DNA from: Fimbriimonas ginsengisoli Gsoil 348
Lineage (GTDB): Bacteria > Armatimonadota > Fimbriimonadia > Fimbriimonadales > Fimbriimonadaceae
Reading direction: 5' to 3'
Length of the DNA stretch: 64,000 nucleotides
Assembly: GCF_000724625.1 (NCBI RefSeq)
Contig: NZ_CP007139.1
Coordinates: 930,001 to 994,000, forward strand
The notes under the pieces: generated by a model
Told to the model about the DNA's origin: nothing
Seen by the model: only the letters and a program-made list of their open reading frames with translations
Databases searched by the model: none
Position numbers and translations under genes: made by a program
Part shown: piece by piece, positions 52,623-60,715 of the stretch
Layout of the letters: each line of letters begins with the position of its first letter
Position numbering within the stretch: position 1 is the first letter of the stretch

Positions 52623-54424
52623 AAATTCAACCGAGACCGGAGTATCCGCGGCCGCAATTCGTTCGGCAGCAATGGACCAACCTCAATGGCGAATGGGAGT
52701 TCGCGTTCGACGATCAGGAGACCGGCATCGCCGAGAGCTGGTTCGATGGTCGTTCGCTGGATCGCCGTATCACGGTTCCGTTTCCCTACCAATCCGAGGC
52801 GTCGGGAATTAACGAGAAAGAGGTTCATGAGGTCGTGTGGTACGCCCGGGACTTCGACTTTCATCCTGAGTGGCGGGGACAAGATTTGCTCCTCCACTTC
52901 GGCGCCGTCGATTACGCCAGCACGGTTTGGGTCAACGGGAACTTGGTCGGCGGAAACCGCGGGGGCCACGTTCCGTTCACCTTCGACATCGCCCCCTACC
53001 TAACGGAGGGAAGCAACCGGATCGTGGTGCGCGTGGAAGACCGGCAGGACCCCTGCCAGCCACGCGGCAAGCAATCCGTTTCCGGCAAGCCGGTTGGCAT
53101 CGACTACTACTGCACGACCGGAATTTGGCAAACCGTGTGGTTGGAGCCGGTCCCGCAGGTGCGCATCGAGCGAATACGCGTCACCCCGGACGTGGAGGAA
53201 TCGGCGTTTAAGCTGAGCGTTTACCTGCACGCACCCGCCGCAAACTGGACAATCGAGGCGGACGTTCTCGAAGGGGAGAACGTCGTGGCCACGCTCCGCA
53301 AAAATACGACCAACGCCTCGGCCAGGCTCTTTGTTCGCGTACCGGACGCCAAGCTTTGGTCGCCCGACACGCCGAACCTTTACGATCTGCGGGTCCGGAT
53401 CCTGCAGAACGGGGAGCGACTCGACGAGGTCGAATCGTACGCCGGTATGCGGTCCATCGAGCTTCGGAACGGCGAGTTCCTGTTGAACGGCGAAGCGGTC
53501 TACCTCAAAATGGTGCTCGACCAGGGTTACTGGCCGGAAAGCTACTTAGCCGCCCCTTCGGACGATGCGCTTCGCGCGGATGTCGAGATCACGAAGGAGC
53601 TTGGGTTCAACGGATCGCGCAAGCACCAGAAGGTCGAGGACCCAAGGTGGCTGTACTGGTGCGACAAGCTCGGCCTCTTGGTTTGGGGCGAGATGGCGAA
53701 CGCCCGCGATTGGTCGCCGGAGGCGGAAGAGATGCTGCTTTCGGAGTGGCAACGAGTCGTTCAGCGCGACTATAACTCCCCTGCGATCGTTTCCTGGGTC
53801 CCCCTCAACGAAAGTTGGGGGGTTCCCGAGATCGACAAGGGTCATGCCGCACAGTATGCGTTCGTGGAGCGAGCCGTCAACGCCACGCGCTTCCTGGATC
53901 CGCACCGGCCAGTGATCGACAACGACGGTTGGGAACACACCGACGTTTCCGATGTAGTGACGATCCACGACTACACCTCCAGCGGCGAGGAGATGTTCGC
54001 CAAGTACGCCCAGACGGCCGCCGGGGGGGCTCTTCCCGACCGAACTTGGTGGGACGGCAAGCTGACCTTTGCCCAGCGTGGTCACTACCGAGGCCAACCG
54101 GTGATGCTGACCGAGGTGGGCGGATTCCTTATCCGGCCGCATTGGCTGCCGGCCGACCAGTGGGATGTTCTGTACGACACCTACGGTTCGGTCAACGATA
54201 CGGCCGAGCTGCTGGCGAAGTACGAGGACCTCATGGGAGCCATCGCCTCGCTCCGGTTCGTCTCGGGTTTCTGCTACACGCAGCTAACCGACGTCGAACA
54301 GGAGATCAACGGCCTTCTCACTTTCGACCGGCGCCCTAAAGTTCCCGTCGCCGAGATCGCCCGGATCAACCACTCCCTGCGCCTCCGTCCCAGCGAAGCC
54401 CCCGCCGAGATCGCCGCCTGCTAG
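52619..54424 (+). CDS. Glycoside hydrolase family 2 protein
   Basis: The enzyme of about 601 residues has the GH2 domain order: jelly-roll sugar-binding domain (WTNLNGEWEFAFD ... RITVPFPYQSEASG ... VWVNGNLVGGNRGGHVPFTFDI), an Ig-like domain (about 190-285) and a TIM barrel with NGSRKHQKVEDPRWLYWCDKLGLLVWGE. The acid/base Glu is in VPLNESWGVPEI and the nucleophile in MLTEVGGFLIRP. Activity as beta-galactosidase, -glucuronidase or -mannosidase cannot be told apart. GTG 52619 is chosen since GGAG lies 6 nt upstream; ATG 52613 is the alternative. Confidence 0.9.
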   Translation: MKIQPRPEYPRPQFVRQQWTNLNGEWEFAFDDQETGIAESWFDGRSLDRRITVPFPYQSEASGINEKEVHEVVWYARDFDFHPEWRGQDLLLHFGAVDYASTVWVNGNLVGGNRGGHVPFTFDIAPYLTEGSNRIVVRVEDRQDPCQPRGKQSVSGKPVGIDYYCTTGIWQTVWLEPVPQVRIERIRVTPDVEESAFKLSVYLHAPAANWTIEADVLEGENVVATLRKNTTNASARLFVRVPDAKLWSPDTPNLYDLRVRILQNGERLDEVESYAGMRSIELRNGEFLLNGEAVYLKMVLDQGYWPESYLAAPSDDALRADVEITKELGFNGSRKHQKVEDPRWLYWCDKLGLLVWGEMANARDWSPEAEEMLLSEWQRVVQRDYNSPAIVSWVPLNESWGVPEIDKGHAAQYAFVERAVNATRFLDPHRPVIDNDGWEHTDVSDVVTIHDYTSSGEEMFAKYAQTAAGGALPDRTWWDGKLTFAQRGHYRGQPVMLTEVGGFLIRPHWLPADQWDVLYDTYGSVNDTAELLAKYEDLMGAIASLRFVSGFCYTQLTDVEQEINGLLTFDRRPKVPVAEIARINHSLRLRPSEAPAEIAAC

Positions 54425-54434
54425 CCGCACGAGA

Positions 54435-54893
54435 CTACGACTTCACCACCGACGACAGGATGCCTTGCGAGATTGACTCGAGCATGTCGGCGACGGCCTC
54501 GAAGTCGGTAAGGTCGCCGTAGTACGGGTCCGGCACCTCGATAAGGGGGGAGGCGGGGTCGAAGGAAGTGGCGAGGCGGATCCGGCCGGGATCGGCGCCG
54601 CGCCACGAGCGAAGCTCACGCTCGTTCGCGAGGTCCATCGGAATTACCAAGTCGAACTCTTTGAAGTCCGACGACTTCACCTGGCGAGCCCTCATTTCCA
54701 TGCGGCAGCCCCGGGCGATGCCGACTTGGCGGGCGCGCCGGTCTGGCAGCTCCCCAGTGTGCCAATCGCCCGTTCCGGCGGAGTCGATCTGGATATCTAC
54801 GCCTCGAGCCTCGGCATCGCGACGGAGAATCGCCTCGGCGAGGGGGCTTCGGCAGATGTTGCCGAGACATACGAACAGGATTCGAGGGGGCAT
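54435..54893 (-). CDS. Low-molecular-weight protein-tyrosine phosphatase
   Basis: The 152-residue enzyme begins with the P-loop FVCLGNICRSPLAEAI (CX5R with the catalytic Cys) and has the general-acid DPYYG motif in IEVPDPYYGDL. In bacteria these phosphatases often regulate exopolysaccharide-related tyrosine kinases, fitting the surrounding sugar genes. GAGGGG precedes the ATG. Confidence 0.94.
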   Translation of the reverse strand: MPPRILFVCLGNICRSPLAEAILRRDAEARGVDIQIDSAGTGDWHTGELPDRRARQVGIARGCRMEMRARQVKSSDFKEFDLVIPMDLANERELRSWRGADPGRIRLATSFDPASPLIEVPDPYYGDLTDFEAVADMLESISQGILSSVVKS

Positions 54894-54962
54894 CCCCTCA
54901 TTTTGGTTCGGATCTTTCTTTTTGGCGACCCTAGCGGGGGCTTAGCCTTTCCCTCGGTCTTT

Positions 54963-55003
54963 GTACGTTTTGTACACTGGTGAGGGAGGTGTACAAAACG
55001 TAC
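54963..55003. promoter_or_regulatory. Perfect 15-base inverted repeat GTACGTTTTGTACAC
   Basis: Arms 54963-54977 and 54989-55003 match perfectly around an 11-base spacer. Each arm itself holds two GTAC boxes. The site lies between the LMW-PTP start and the 3' end of the next minus-strand gene, 70-110 bases upstream of the phosphatase start. It could be an operator for the phosphatase or a stem-loop. Confidence 0.6.
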
Positions 55004-55066
55004 GACAAAGTCCCTTCAAAAATGGTCGCGAAGATCGGTGGGACGGTTGACGAGGGCCGAACCGGA

Positions 55067-55414
55067 CTAGGCTTCTTCAACGGTCAGGGAGTCGAATTCG
55101 ATTCCCTCGGGGCGTTGATTTCGTACCATGTCGAGAGCGTCGGTGAGGTCCTTGACCGGGAAGGTACAGGTCTTGCGGCCGGAGCCGTCGACGGCGAAGT
55201 CGAGGTGAATGCAGTCGTCGCGGATCTCTAATTTGCAATAGCCGCCCAGGACCGAAAGTTGCAGGGGGGTGCCTTGGCTAAGGGCATCCTCAAGGTCGCC
55301 GACAGCGGTCCAGAAGCGGACGGTGGTGCCGCCGGTGACGGCGACCAACACTCGTTCGCCCGCCCCGCTTACGCTAACCCGTACCCCTTCATCGCAAAGA
55401 ATGCGCTCGGCCAT
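55067..55414 (-). CDS. Small protein of unknown function
   Basis: The 115-residue product (MAERILCDEGVRVSVSGAGERVLVAVTGGTTVRFW) is beta-rich with a helical C-terminal end and no export signal. I do not recognise it. ATG 55414 is preferred over the in-frame start at 55459, because the longer form would overlap the response-regulator gene. It follows that gene directly and could be co-transcribed with it. Confidence 0.6.
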   Translation of the reverse strand: MAERILCDEGVRVSVSGAGERVLVAVTGGTTVRFWTAVGDLEDALSQGTPLQLSVLGGYCKLEIRDDCIHLDFAVDGSGRKTCTFPVKDLTDALDMVRNQRPEGIEFDSLTVEEA

Positions 55415-55415
55415 G

Positions 55416-55886
55416 CTACTTAGGCCGCCTTTGTACCCCGTTTTCTTCGGGCAAAACACAGAATGTGGGTCCCTTCCTTAGATGCGAGGTGGTGATTTCA
55501 CGCACGCTCTCTTGGTACAGCTCGTAGTCGACCGGCTTGGGCACGTAGTCGGTCGCTCCCAGCGCCTTGCATCGGTCGATATCGGAGGTCTCGTCGGAAG
55601 AGGAGAAGATGACGAAAGGGACGTCTTTTAGGCGCTCGCTGGCTCGAGCCCGGCGGAGGATCTCGTCACCGGAAAGCTTGGGGAGCTTGAGATCGCAGAG
55701 GACGAGATCCGGTACCGGGCCATCCGCGTTTGCGTCATCGAGCCCGAGAAGCTTTACCCCCGCCTCGCCATCGCGCGCGACCTTAACCATCAGCGGGACG
55801 CCGAGCTGCCGCAGCGCGCGTAAGGCGAGCTGCTCATCGTCGGGCGTATCCTCGATCAGGATCAGGGTTGCAGGTTCGTGAATCAC
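55416..55886 (-). CDS. Single-domain response regulator (CheY-like), first copy
   Basis: The 156-residue receiver domain has the acidic pair in LILIEDTPDDEQLALRAL, the phospho-acceptor Asp in LVLCDLKLPKLSG, Ser-Ser-Ser in FVIFSSSDETSD and Lys in DYVPKPVDYELYQ. It resembles Rcp1-type regulators with no output domain. A C-terminal extension of about 25 residues is unique. GTG 55886 is preferred because GGAG lies 7 nt upstream; GTG 55895 would add three residues. A paralog lies at 62981. Confidence 0.88.
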   Translation of the reverse strand: MIHEPATLILIEDTPDDEQLALRALRQLGVPLMVKVARDGEAGVKLLGLDDANADGPVPDLVLCDLKLPKLSGDEILRRARASERLKDVPFVIFSSSDETSDIDRCKALGATDYVPKPVDYELYQESVREITTSHLRKGPTFCVLPEENGVQRRPK

Positions 55887-55997
55887 GATGGGCACTCCGA
55901 GTTATGACTCCGGTTAACCTCCGGTTACCGCAAAGGAACCTATGAGCAAGTAATATTGCGGGGGTTATCACAAGGTCCCGACGAAGGAGATTTCCCC

Positions 55998-57266
55998 TTA
56001 TAGAGCTGGTTCGACTTGTGGTGCGTCGGTTAGGAGTTTTTCGCCTTGGGTTTCGGGGGCGAAGGGGAGGGCGAGGAGGCCTAGAAGGTAGATCGAGCCG
56101 GAGAGGAGGACGCCGGTAGCGACATTACCGCCTCGGGCGGCGATGACTTGGCCGATTAGGATCGGGACCGGGATGGAGAGAACCCGGCCGACGTTATACG
56201 CGAGACCCGCGCCGGTGGCGCGGATGCGGGGTGGGAAGAGCTCTGGGAAGTAGAGGACGAACGCGGCGGAGACGCCTATCGCGAAGAAATTGACCAGCGG
56301 GAGGAGCCACAGGAGACGGGCATAGTCCGCCCCGCCGCCGATCGCCAGGGCGACGCTGGCGGGTGCGAGAAGATAAAAGGCGGCGATCGTGCGCCGGCGT
56401 CCGAAGCGGGTGCATAGCCAAGGAACCAGAAGCACTCCCAGCAGGGTCCCGATGTGGGAGATCATCGCGACCGCGCTCTTGCGCGCGTCCACGTCCGCCT
56501 TCGCCAAACCGACGCTCGCGGCTTGGACGAGGTTCGGCTGCCAATACGTCGCGGTACCGGCACCGGCGATGCCGACAGCGCCGATAACCACGGCGGCGAG
56601 AGCCCGCTTCCGCCACTGAGGCACCGTCAGTACCTCGACAAGCGGCGTCCGTTCCGGTTTCGGCGGCCGAACCGGCTCATGGGCTCGAAACCGTATGAAT
56701 ACGCACACCAGAGCGGGGGCGATACCCACGAGGAACAAGAGCCGCCAATCCATTCCCTTTAGTGCCAGATTGGCGAGGGCGGCCAGAATCGGCCCCACGG
56801 CGGCGGCGCTCTGTAATAGCCCGGCGGCTCCGGCACGCGCCCGGTCGGGAAAGGTCTCGGCCACGAGCGCGGCGCCGGCCGCCCACTCGCCGCCGATCCC
56901 GAGGGCGGTGAGGAACCGGACGATGGCGACCTGCTCAGGGGTGCGGCAGAGCGCGGTAAACCCCGTGAAGGCGCAGTAGAGAAGCACCGTCAGCACCAGC
57001 ACCCGAGTTCTCCCCCAGGTATCGGCAAGGACCCCGAACACAAGGCCACCTATCGACCAGCCGAGGAGGAACAACCCCTGGATCCATCCCTCGACCAGGG
57101 GCCCGTGCGCCTTGTACGCGGCAGGCCCACCCAGCAACTCCGTCAACATCGGCCCTTTTGCGAAGTTGAACAGGGCGGTGTCCATGATGTCGAACACCCA
57201 CCCGAGCCAGGCGATGGCGAGGACGGCCCACTGGCGGCGGGTCAAACCCTCGGTCCAGGAAAGCAT
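55998..57266 (-). CDS. Major facilitator superfamily transporter
   Basis: The 422-residue protein has about 12 membrane spans in two halves. RRQWAVLAIAWLGWVFDIMDTALFNF opens span 1, and VFGVLADTWGRTRVLVL is the MFS signature between spans 2 and 3. The sequence resembles the acid/sialic-acid symporter (sialate/shikimate-like) subgroup. ATG 57266 is chosen as a normal N-terminus; ATG 57308 would overlap the divergent acyltransferase gene. Substrate is unknown. Confidence 0.88.
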   Translation of the reverse strand: MLSWTEGLTRRQWAVLAIAWLGWVFDIMDTALFNFAKGPMLTELLGGPAAYKAHGPLVEGWIQGLFLLGWSIGGLVFGVLADTWGRTRVLVLTVLLYCAFTGFTALCRTPEQVAIVRFLTALGIGGEWAAGAALVAETFPDRARAGAAGLLQSAAAVGPILAALANLALKGMDWRLLFLVGIAPALVCVFIRFRAHEPVRPPKPERTPLVEVLTVPQWRKRALAAVVIGAVGIAGAGTATYWQPNLVQAASVGLAKADVDARKSAVAMISHIGTLLGVLLVPWLCTRFGRRRTIAAFYLLAPASVALAIGGGADYARLLWLLPLVNFFAIGVSAAFVLYFPELFPPRIRATGAGLAYNVGRVLSIPVPILIGQVIAARGGNVATGVLLSGSIYLLGLLALPFAPETQGEKLLTDAPQVEPAL

Positions 57267-57288
57267 GGGAAGAGCATAGCGCTCAATG

Positions 57289-57294
57289 TATGCT
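57289..57294 (+). promoter_or_regulatory. TANNNT -10 element (TATGCT) 7 nt before acyltransferase ATG
   Basis: TATGCT, seven bases, then ATG 57302 with no Shine-Dalgarno. GAGCATA...TATGCTC at 57272-57295 is an inverted repeat that overlaps it. Confidence 0.5.
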
Positions 57295-57301
57295 CTAGCC
57301 C

Positions 57302-57997
57302 ATGGCATCGGCTTGGTACGCGTTTGCGCGGTGGGCGACGAAGACGTTCTTCTATGGCTCCAAAGGAGGGCTTCGTTCAGTCGGTCAGGAAAACGTTCCC
57401 CTCACGGGTCCGTTAATCGTCGCTCCGAATCATGTCAGTAACCTCGACCCTCCCGCAGTAGCCTGCGGCACCAAGCGCCGGCAGCTTAGATTCATGGCGA
57501 AAGAAGAGCTGTTCAAAGGGTTCTTGGGAAAACTGATTTCTTCCCTCGGCGCGTTTCCGGTGAAAAGGGGCGAAGGGGATACCGAGTCGATTCGAAACGC
57601 GATCGCGATCCTCGAAAGCGGCGAGGCGCTGCTCATCTTTCCGGAGGGAACCCGAGGGGACGGGCGGACGATGCTGCCGGTCAACCGCGGCGTGACGATG
57701 CTTGCCAAGCGGACCAACGCGCTCGTTTTGCCAGTCGGCATCATCGGCACCCACATCGTCTCCCCCAAAGGGGCCAAGGGGAAGAGCCATCCGATGCTGG
57801 TGGCGTACGGAGAGCCGTTCACCTACCAACAGACGGCGACGGGAGCGAACGAGCGGGAGAACCGGGAGCTGTTTGCCGCCGAGCTAGAGAAACGGATTCT
57901 CGCGCTCTGCAACGCGAACGGCCTGCCGCTCAAAAGCGCCGCGTCAATTGAAGGCTCAGCAGAGTCTGGTGGTCCCGCACCTGAGCTCGCAGGTTGA
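57302..57997 (+). CDS. 1-acyl-sn-glycerol-3-phosphate acyltransferase (PlsC-like)
   Basis: The 231-residue membrane-associated enzyme makes phosphatidic acid from lysophosphatidic acid. It has the HX4D motif in APNHVSNLDPPAV and FPEGTRGDGR, the glycerol-phosphate binding motif. Other lipid acyltransferases share these motifs. Its 3' end overlaps the convergent outer-membrane-like gene by 68 bases. Confidence 0.88.
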   Translation: MASAWYAFARWATKTFFYGSKGGLRSVGQENVPLTGPLIVAPNHVSNLDPPAVACGTKRRQLRFMAKEELFKGFLGKLISSLGAFPVKRGEGDTESIRNAIAILESGEALLIFPEGTRGDGRTMLPVNRGVTMLAKRTNALVLPVGIIGTHIVSPKGAKGKSHPMLVAYGEPFTYQQTATGANERENRELFAAELEKRILALCNANGLPLKSAASIEGSAESGGPAPELAG

Positions 57998-58538
57998 GGA
58001 GACTGGAGACTTGGTACTCGATCCCCGAGGAGATGCGGAAACCGTTGTGCTCCACGAGAAGGTGAAACTCCTTGCTAAAGGGGATCGAGACCCCCACGAA
58101 CGGAGACCAGTGGCGGCCCGCGAACACGCCTAAGGTGATGTCGGCTGGAACGTCGCCGTTGATCGTGGTGAACGGCTCGCGAAAGGTAGCGGCTCCGAAG
58201 AAGCGGCGGCCATCGGCCGTCCGGTCGACGGCATCCTGCACCCCGAGACTGAGACCCGGCGTCAGGCCGGGGATCGCCGAGATGTAGTTGTAGGCGAAAT
58301 CGAAAGTGTCGACGGCTCGCTCTCCCGGCTCTTGATCGAGACGCAGCTCCATATCGAACGCGGTCCCGATGCCGAGGCCGATAAGGTTCTCCCTTTCACC
58401 AATCTGCTTCGGTTCGCCTCGGAATTCGTAACGGACGGTTCGGTATGGAAGCTTTCGCGCCGTGGGGATGGTGATCAGCCGGTCCGCGTGGCCAATGGCG
58501 GCGGAGGCGATCAGGGTCAGCACAAAGGCTCGGCGCAT
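57930..58538 (-). CDS. Exported beta-rich protein, possibly outer-membrane
   Basis: The 202-residue product has a signal peptide (MRRAFVLTLIASAAIGHA) and alternating amphipathic strands ending in a C-terminal aromatic (LQLTRRF), as in outer-membrane barrels. Repeated phrases such as IGLGIGTAFDMELRL and ITLGVFAGRHWSPFVGVSIPF fit a barrel of about 8-10 strands. ATG 58538 has TACTTT 6 nt upstream. The function is unknown. Confidence 0.7.
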   Translation of the reverse strand: MRRAFVLTLIASAAIGHADRLITIPTARKLPYRTVRYEFRGEPKQIGERENLIGLGIGTAFDMELRLDQEPGERAVDTFDFAYNYISAIPGLTPGLSLGVQDAVDRTADGRRFFGAATFREPFTTINGDVPADITLGVFAGRHWSPFVGVSIPFSKEFHLLVEHNGFRISSGIEYQVSSLLNLRAQVRDHQTLLSLQLTRRF

Positions 58539-58544
58539 TACGGC

Positions 58545-58550
58545 AAAGTA
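58545..58550 (-). promoter_or_regulatory. TANNNT -10 element (TACTTT) 6 nt before ATG
   Basis: TACTTT, GCCGTA, then ATG 58538 on the minus strand. It lies within 20 bases of the upstream gene's stop. Confidence 0.45.
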
Positions 58551-58555
58551 CCCTT

Positions 58556-59617
58556 TTAGCGTTTGATTGTGATGCTTCCTGGCCCGTTCTCCGATCCTCG
58601 GATGGTGATATGGATGGGCGTGAACTGTTTGACGACCCATGAGCAGGTGAGGAAGCGCGAGGTGAGCCGGGAGACGGTGAAGACCGACTCACCTTCCGCC
58701 ATCACAAGGGGAAGCAGAAGCTGATCGGCCAAGTAAGGGTCCACCGTGCTCGGTCCGGCCATCCATTCGTACATCTCTTCGAAGGCGAGCTGGGCAAGCG
58801 TCTCGGAGCGGAGGCCGCGCATCCCCATCGCCGTACCGCCTCCCATCCCGCGCTCGTATTGAGCCCACGAGGTCACGTAAACGCCTGCACCTCGGGCGCC
58901 GACCTCGATGTGCTCGGCCTGCATTTGGAGTCCGGAGTTCTGAGCGAGCCGTCGAAGGTGCGCGACCGCGCGATCGCCGACCGAGGCCGGGAGCGAGGCG
59001 GTGGAGACGATCGCCCGAATCTCTTTCAGCTTGCCCCGGTCGCTCCAGGTAACCCCCTGCAGGGCGCTCGGCTCTACGTCGAGGGTCACCTGCCCTTTCG
59101 ATTCGCGTCCGAAGCCGGCGGTCATCAGCTCCGGGAAGGCGTAGAGGCCGGTCTTTCGCAAGGCGGCGAGGGTGACGTTGGCGAAGTAGTCGTAGCTGAG
59201 CGAGTTCGCCCCGAAAGTTTCCCCCTCTACCGCGAGAGAGGAGTAAACACCACTCTTCGCCAGCACGGGCAAGAGGGCGCCCAGGAGGACACAGGCGTTC
59301 GGACCTCGGGGGGCCGACTGGTGCTGATCGCCCGACAGCGCGCCGGAGAACCCCTCGGGTCGGTTCGTCGGGAAAAAGCCGACGGTTTCGGAGGCGATTT
59401 CCGCACCGGTCGTTTCGGCACGGCAGATCCGCGCCAGCGCTTTGAGATAGGTGAGATCTTCGACATCCAGGCCGGGAAACTTGGTGCCTCCACGTACGGA
59501 GTGGATGCGAACGGCCTGCTGGGTTAGGGCGGCCATGGCAAAGGCGGTCCGGAGCAGCGCCCCTCCCCCTTCGCCATGGGACCCGTCGATCGTGATCAGC
59601 GCTTGGTTTGCGGCCAT
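58556..59617 (-). CDS. RtcA-like RNA 3'-phosphate cyclase homolog lacking the catalytic histidine
   Basis: RtcA converts RNA 3'-phosphates to 2',3'-cyclic phosphates through a covalent His-AMP. The 353-residue protein keeps the fold: ITIDGSHGEGGGALLRTAFAMAAL at the N-terminus, VRGGTKFPGL, RGPNACVLLGALLPVLAKSG, and DPYLADQLLLPLVMAEG near the end. The segment expected to hold the nucleophile (CHLLTN or similar) reads TSRFLTCSWVVKQF, so Arg replaces His. A cyclase-dead or altered activity is inferred. It starts 6 bases after the membrane-protein stop. Confidence 0.8.
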   Translation of the reverse strand: MAANQALITIDGSHGEGGGALLRTAFAMAALTQQAVRIHSVRGGTKFPGLDVEDLTYLKALARICRAETTGAEIASETVGFFPTNRPEGFSGALSGDQHQSAPRGPNACVLLGALLPVLAKSGVYSSLAVEGETFGANSLSYDYFANVTLAALRKTGLYAFPELMTAGFGRESKGQVTLDVEPSALQGVTWSDRGKLKEIRAIVSTASLPASVGDRAVAHLRRLAQNSGLQMQAEHIEVGARGAGVYVTSWAQYERGMGGGTAMGMRGLRSETLAQLAFEEMYEWMAGPSTVDPYLADQLLLPLVMAEGESVFTVSRLTSRFLTCSWVVKQFTPIHITIRGSENGPGSITIKR

Positions 59618-59623
59618 GCGCGC

Positions 59624-60709
59624 TTAGAGCTTCGCTCGGAAGATCAAATACTCCAGCGTCTTCATCGCGTAGGTCAGGCCGATGATGAAGAACACCATCA
59701 GGAGCGTCTCCGTAAAGAAGGCGGGGGCCTCGAACGCTTTGCCACCCGGTCCCGCTTCCAAGGTGAGGTGCCTCATTCCTTTGTTGACTGCCATGACGAG
59801 ACCGTTGATCGCGGCGATCAGCGGGCCGTGGAACAGCACGTACACCAGCACAAAGCTTACGAGCACGCCGGGCATCGACAGCTTGTACTTGTGCCGCTGG
59901 TGCTCGTTGTAGATCACGCAGTTTCGGCACCGCTCCTTCTTCTGTGGCTCGGTCAGCTTGTTGTTCCGCGGGATCATGTTGGCGGCAAGCAACGCGTCCT
60001 TCGGGATCGGCTTGTTCTCCATGGCATTGCGGATAACCGCTTCTTCGCACATGCAGCCGACGAGCTCCTTCCAGCACGTGGTCTTGGCGTGGTAGATGGG
60101 GCACTTCTCGCGGACGAACTTGCGGCAGAACGGAAGCTGCCAGCACTTGCCCATGAACACGTTCTGGGTGCCGGCCTCTTCCTTGATTCCCTTGCCGTAC
60201 TTGAGCTGATCAGCCTTCGTGCCTTTTTTGACGCGTTGGTTCACCCGCTGAACGACGTCGCCGGCGATCGCGAGGACCGCGAATACCGCCATGATGATCC
60301 CGCCCGTCTGGAGAGCGCCCATCGCGTTGTTCGACGCGGTCAAGGCATTGCCGGAGGGGGTTCCCGTTATGGAGGGGAGATACATCGGCGCGCAAAACAG
60401 GACGGCGGCGACGATAAGCTGGACCGGCCCCAACATTTCAAAGCCCCACCACATGTAGGCGGTGCCGATGGAGAGGGCGATGACGCCGACCGTCAGAACC
60501 TTCTGAAGGGTGTCGATGTTCGCCTGCGCGTCGGCGAGGCGGAAATCGGCGGCGTTGCCGCCGAACCGGAAGCAGAGAAAGATGAGAAATCCAGCGGAGC
60601 CAAGCGTGGCAAGACCGCCCAGACCGGCGACAAGCTTTGCCGCCCCATCGAGGAAGTTCTGGAACGATTCTGAAAGGTCCATTCCGGACCGGCGTCCGCC
60701 GTAACTCAT
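59624..60709 (-). CDS. Cys-rich integral membrane protein of unknown function
   Basis: The 361-residue protein has about four N-terminal spans, a central cytoplasmic-type loop and two C-terminal spans. The loop (about 185-270) has Cys in MGKCWQLPFCRKFVREKCPIYHAKTTCWKELVGCMCEEAVI and RCRNCVIYNEHQRHKYKL: eight Cys and several His. That could bind iron-sulphur or zinc. Its ATG lies just after the efp stop. I do not recognise the family. Confidence 0.75.
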   Translation of the reverse strand: MSYGGRRSGMDLSESFQNFLDGAAKLVAGLGGLATLGSAGFLIFLCFRFGGNAADFRLADAQANIDTLQKVLTVGVIALSIGTAYMWWGFEMLGPVQLIVAAVLFCAPMYLPSITGTPSGNALTASNNAMGALQTGGIIMAVFAVLAIAGDVVQRVNQRVKKGTKADQLKYGKGIKEEAGTQNVFMGKCWQLPFCRKFVREKCPIYHAKTTCWKELVGCMCEEAVIRNAMENKPIPKDALLAANMIPRNNKLTEPQKKERCRNCVIYNEHQRHKYKLSMPGVLVSFVLVYVLFHGPLIAAINGLVMAVNKGMRHLTLEAGPGGKAFEAPAFFTETLLMVFFIIGLTYAMKTLEYLIFRAKL

Positions 60710-60715
60710 GTGTGT

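Noticed and set aside
54980-55231. 83-residue plus-strand frame starting in the GTAC inverted repeat
   Set aside because: It runs antisense to the better-supported 55067-55414 gene and begins inside the palindrome.
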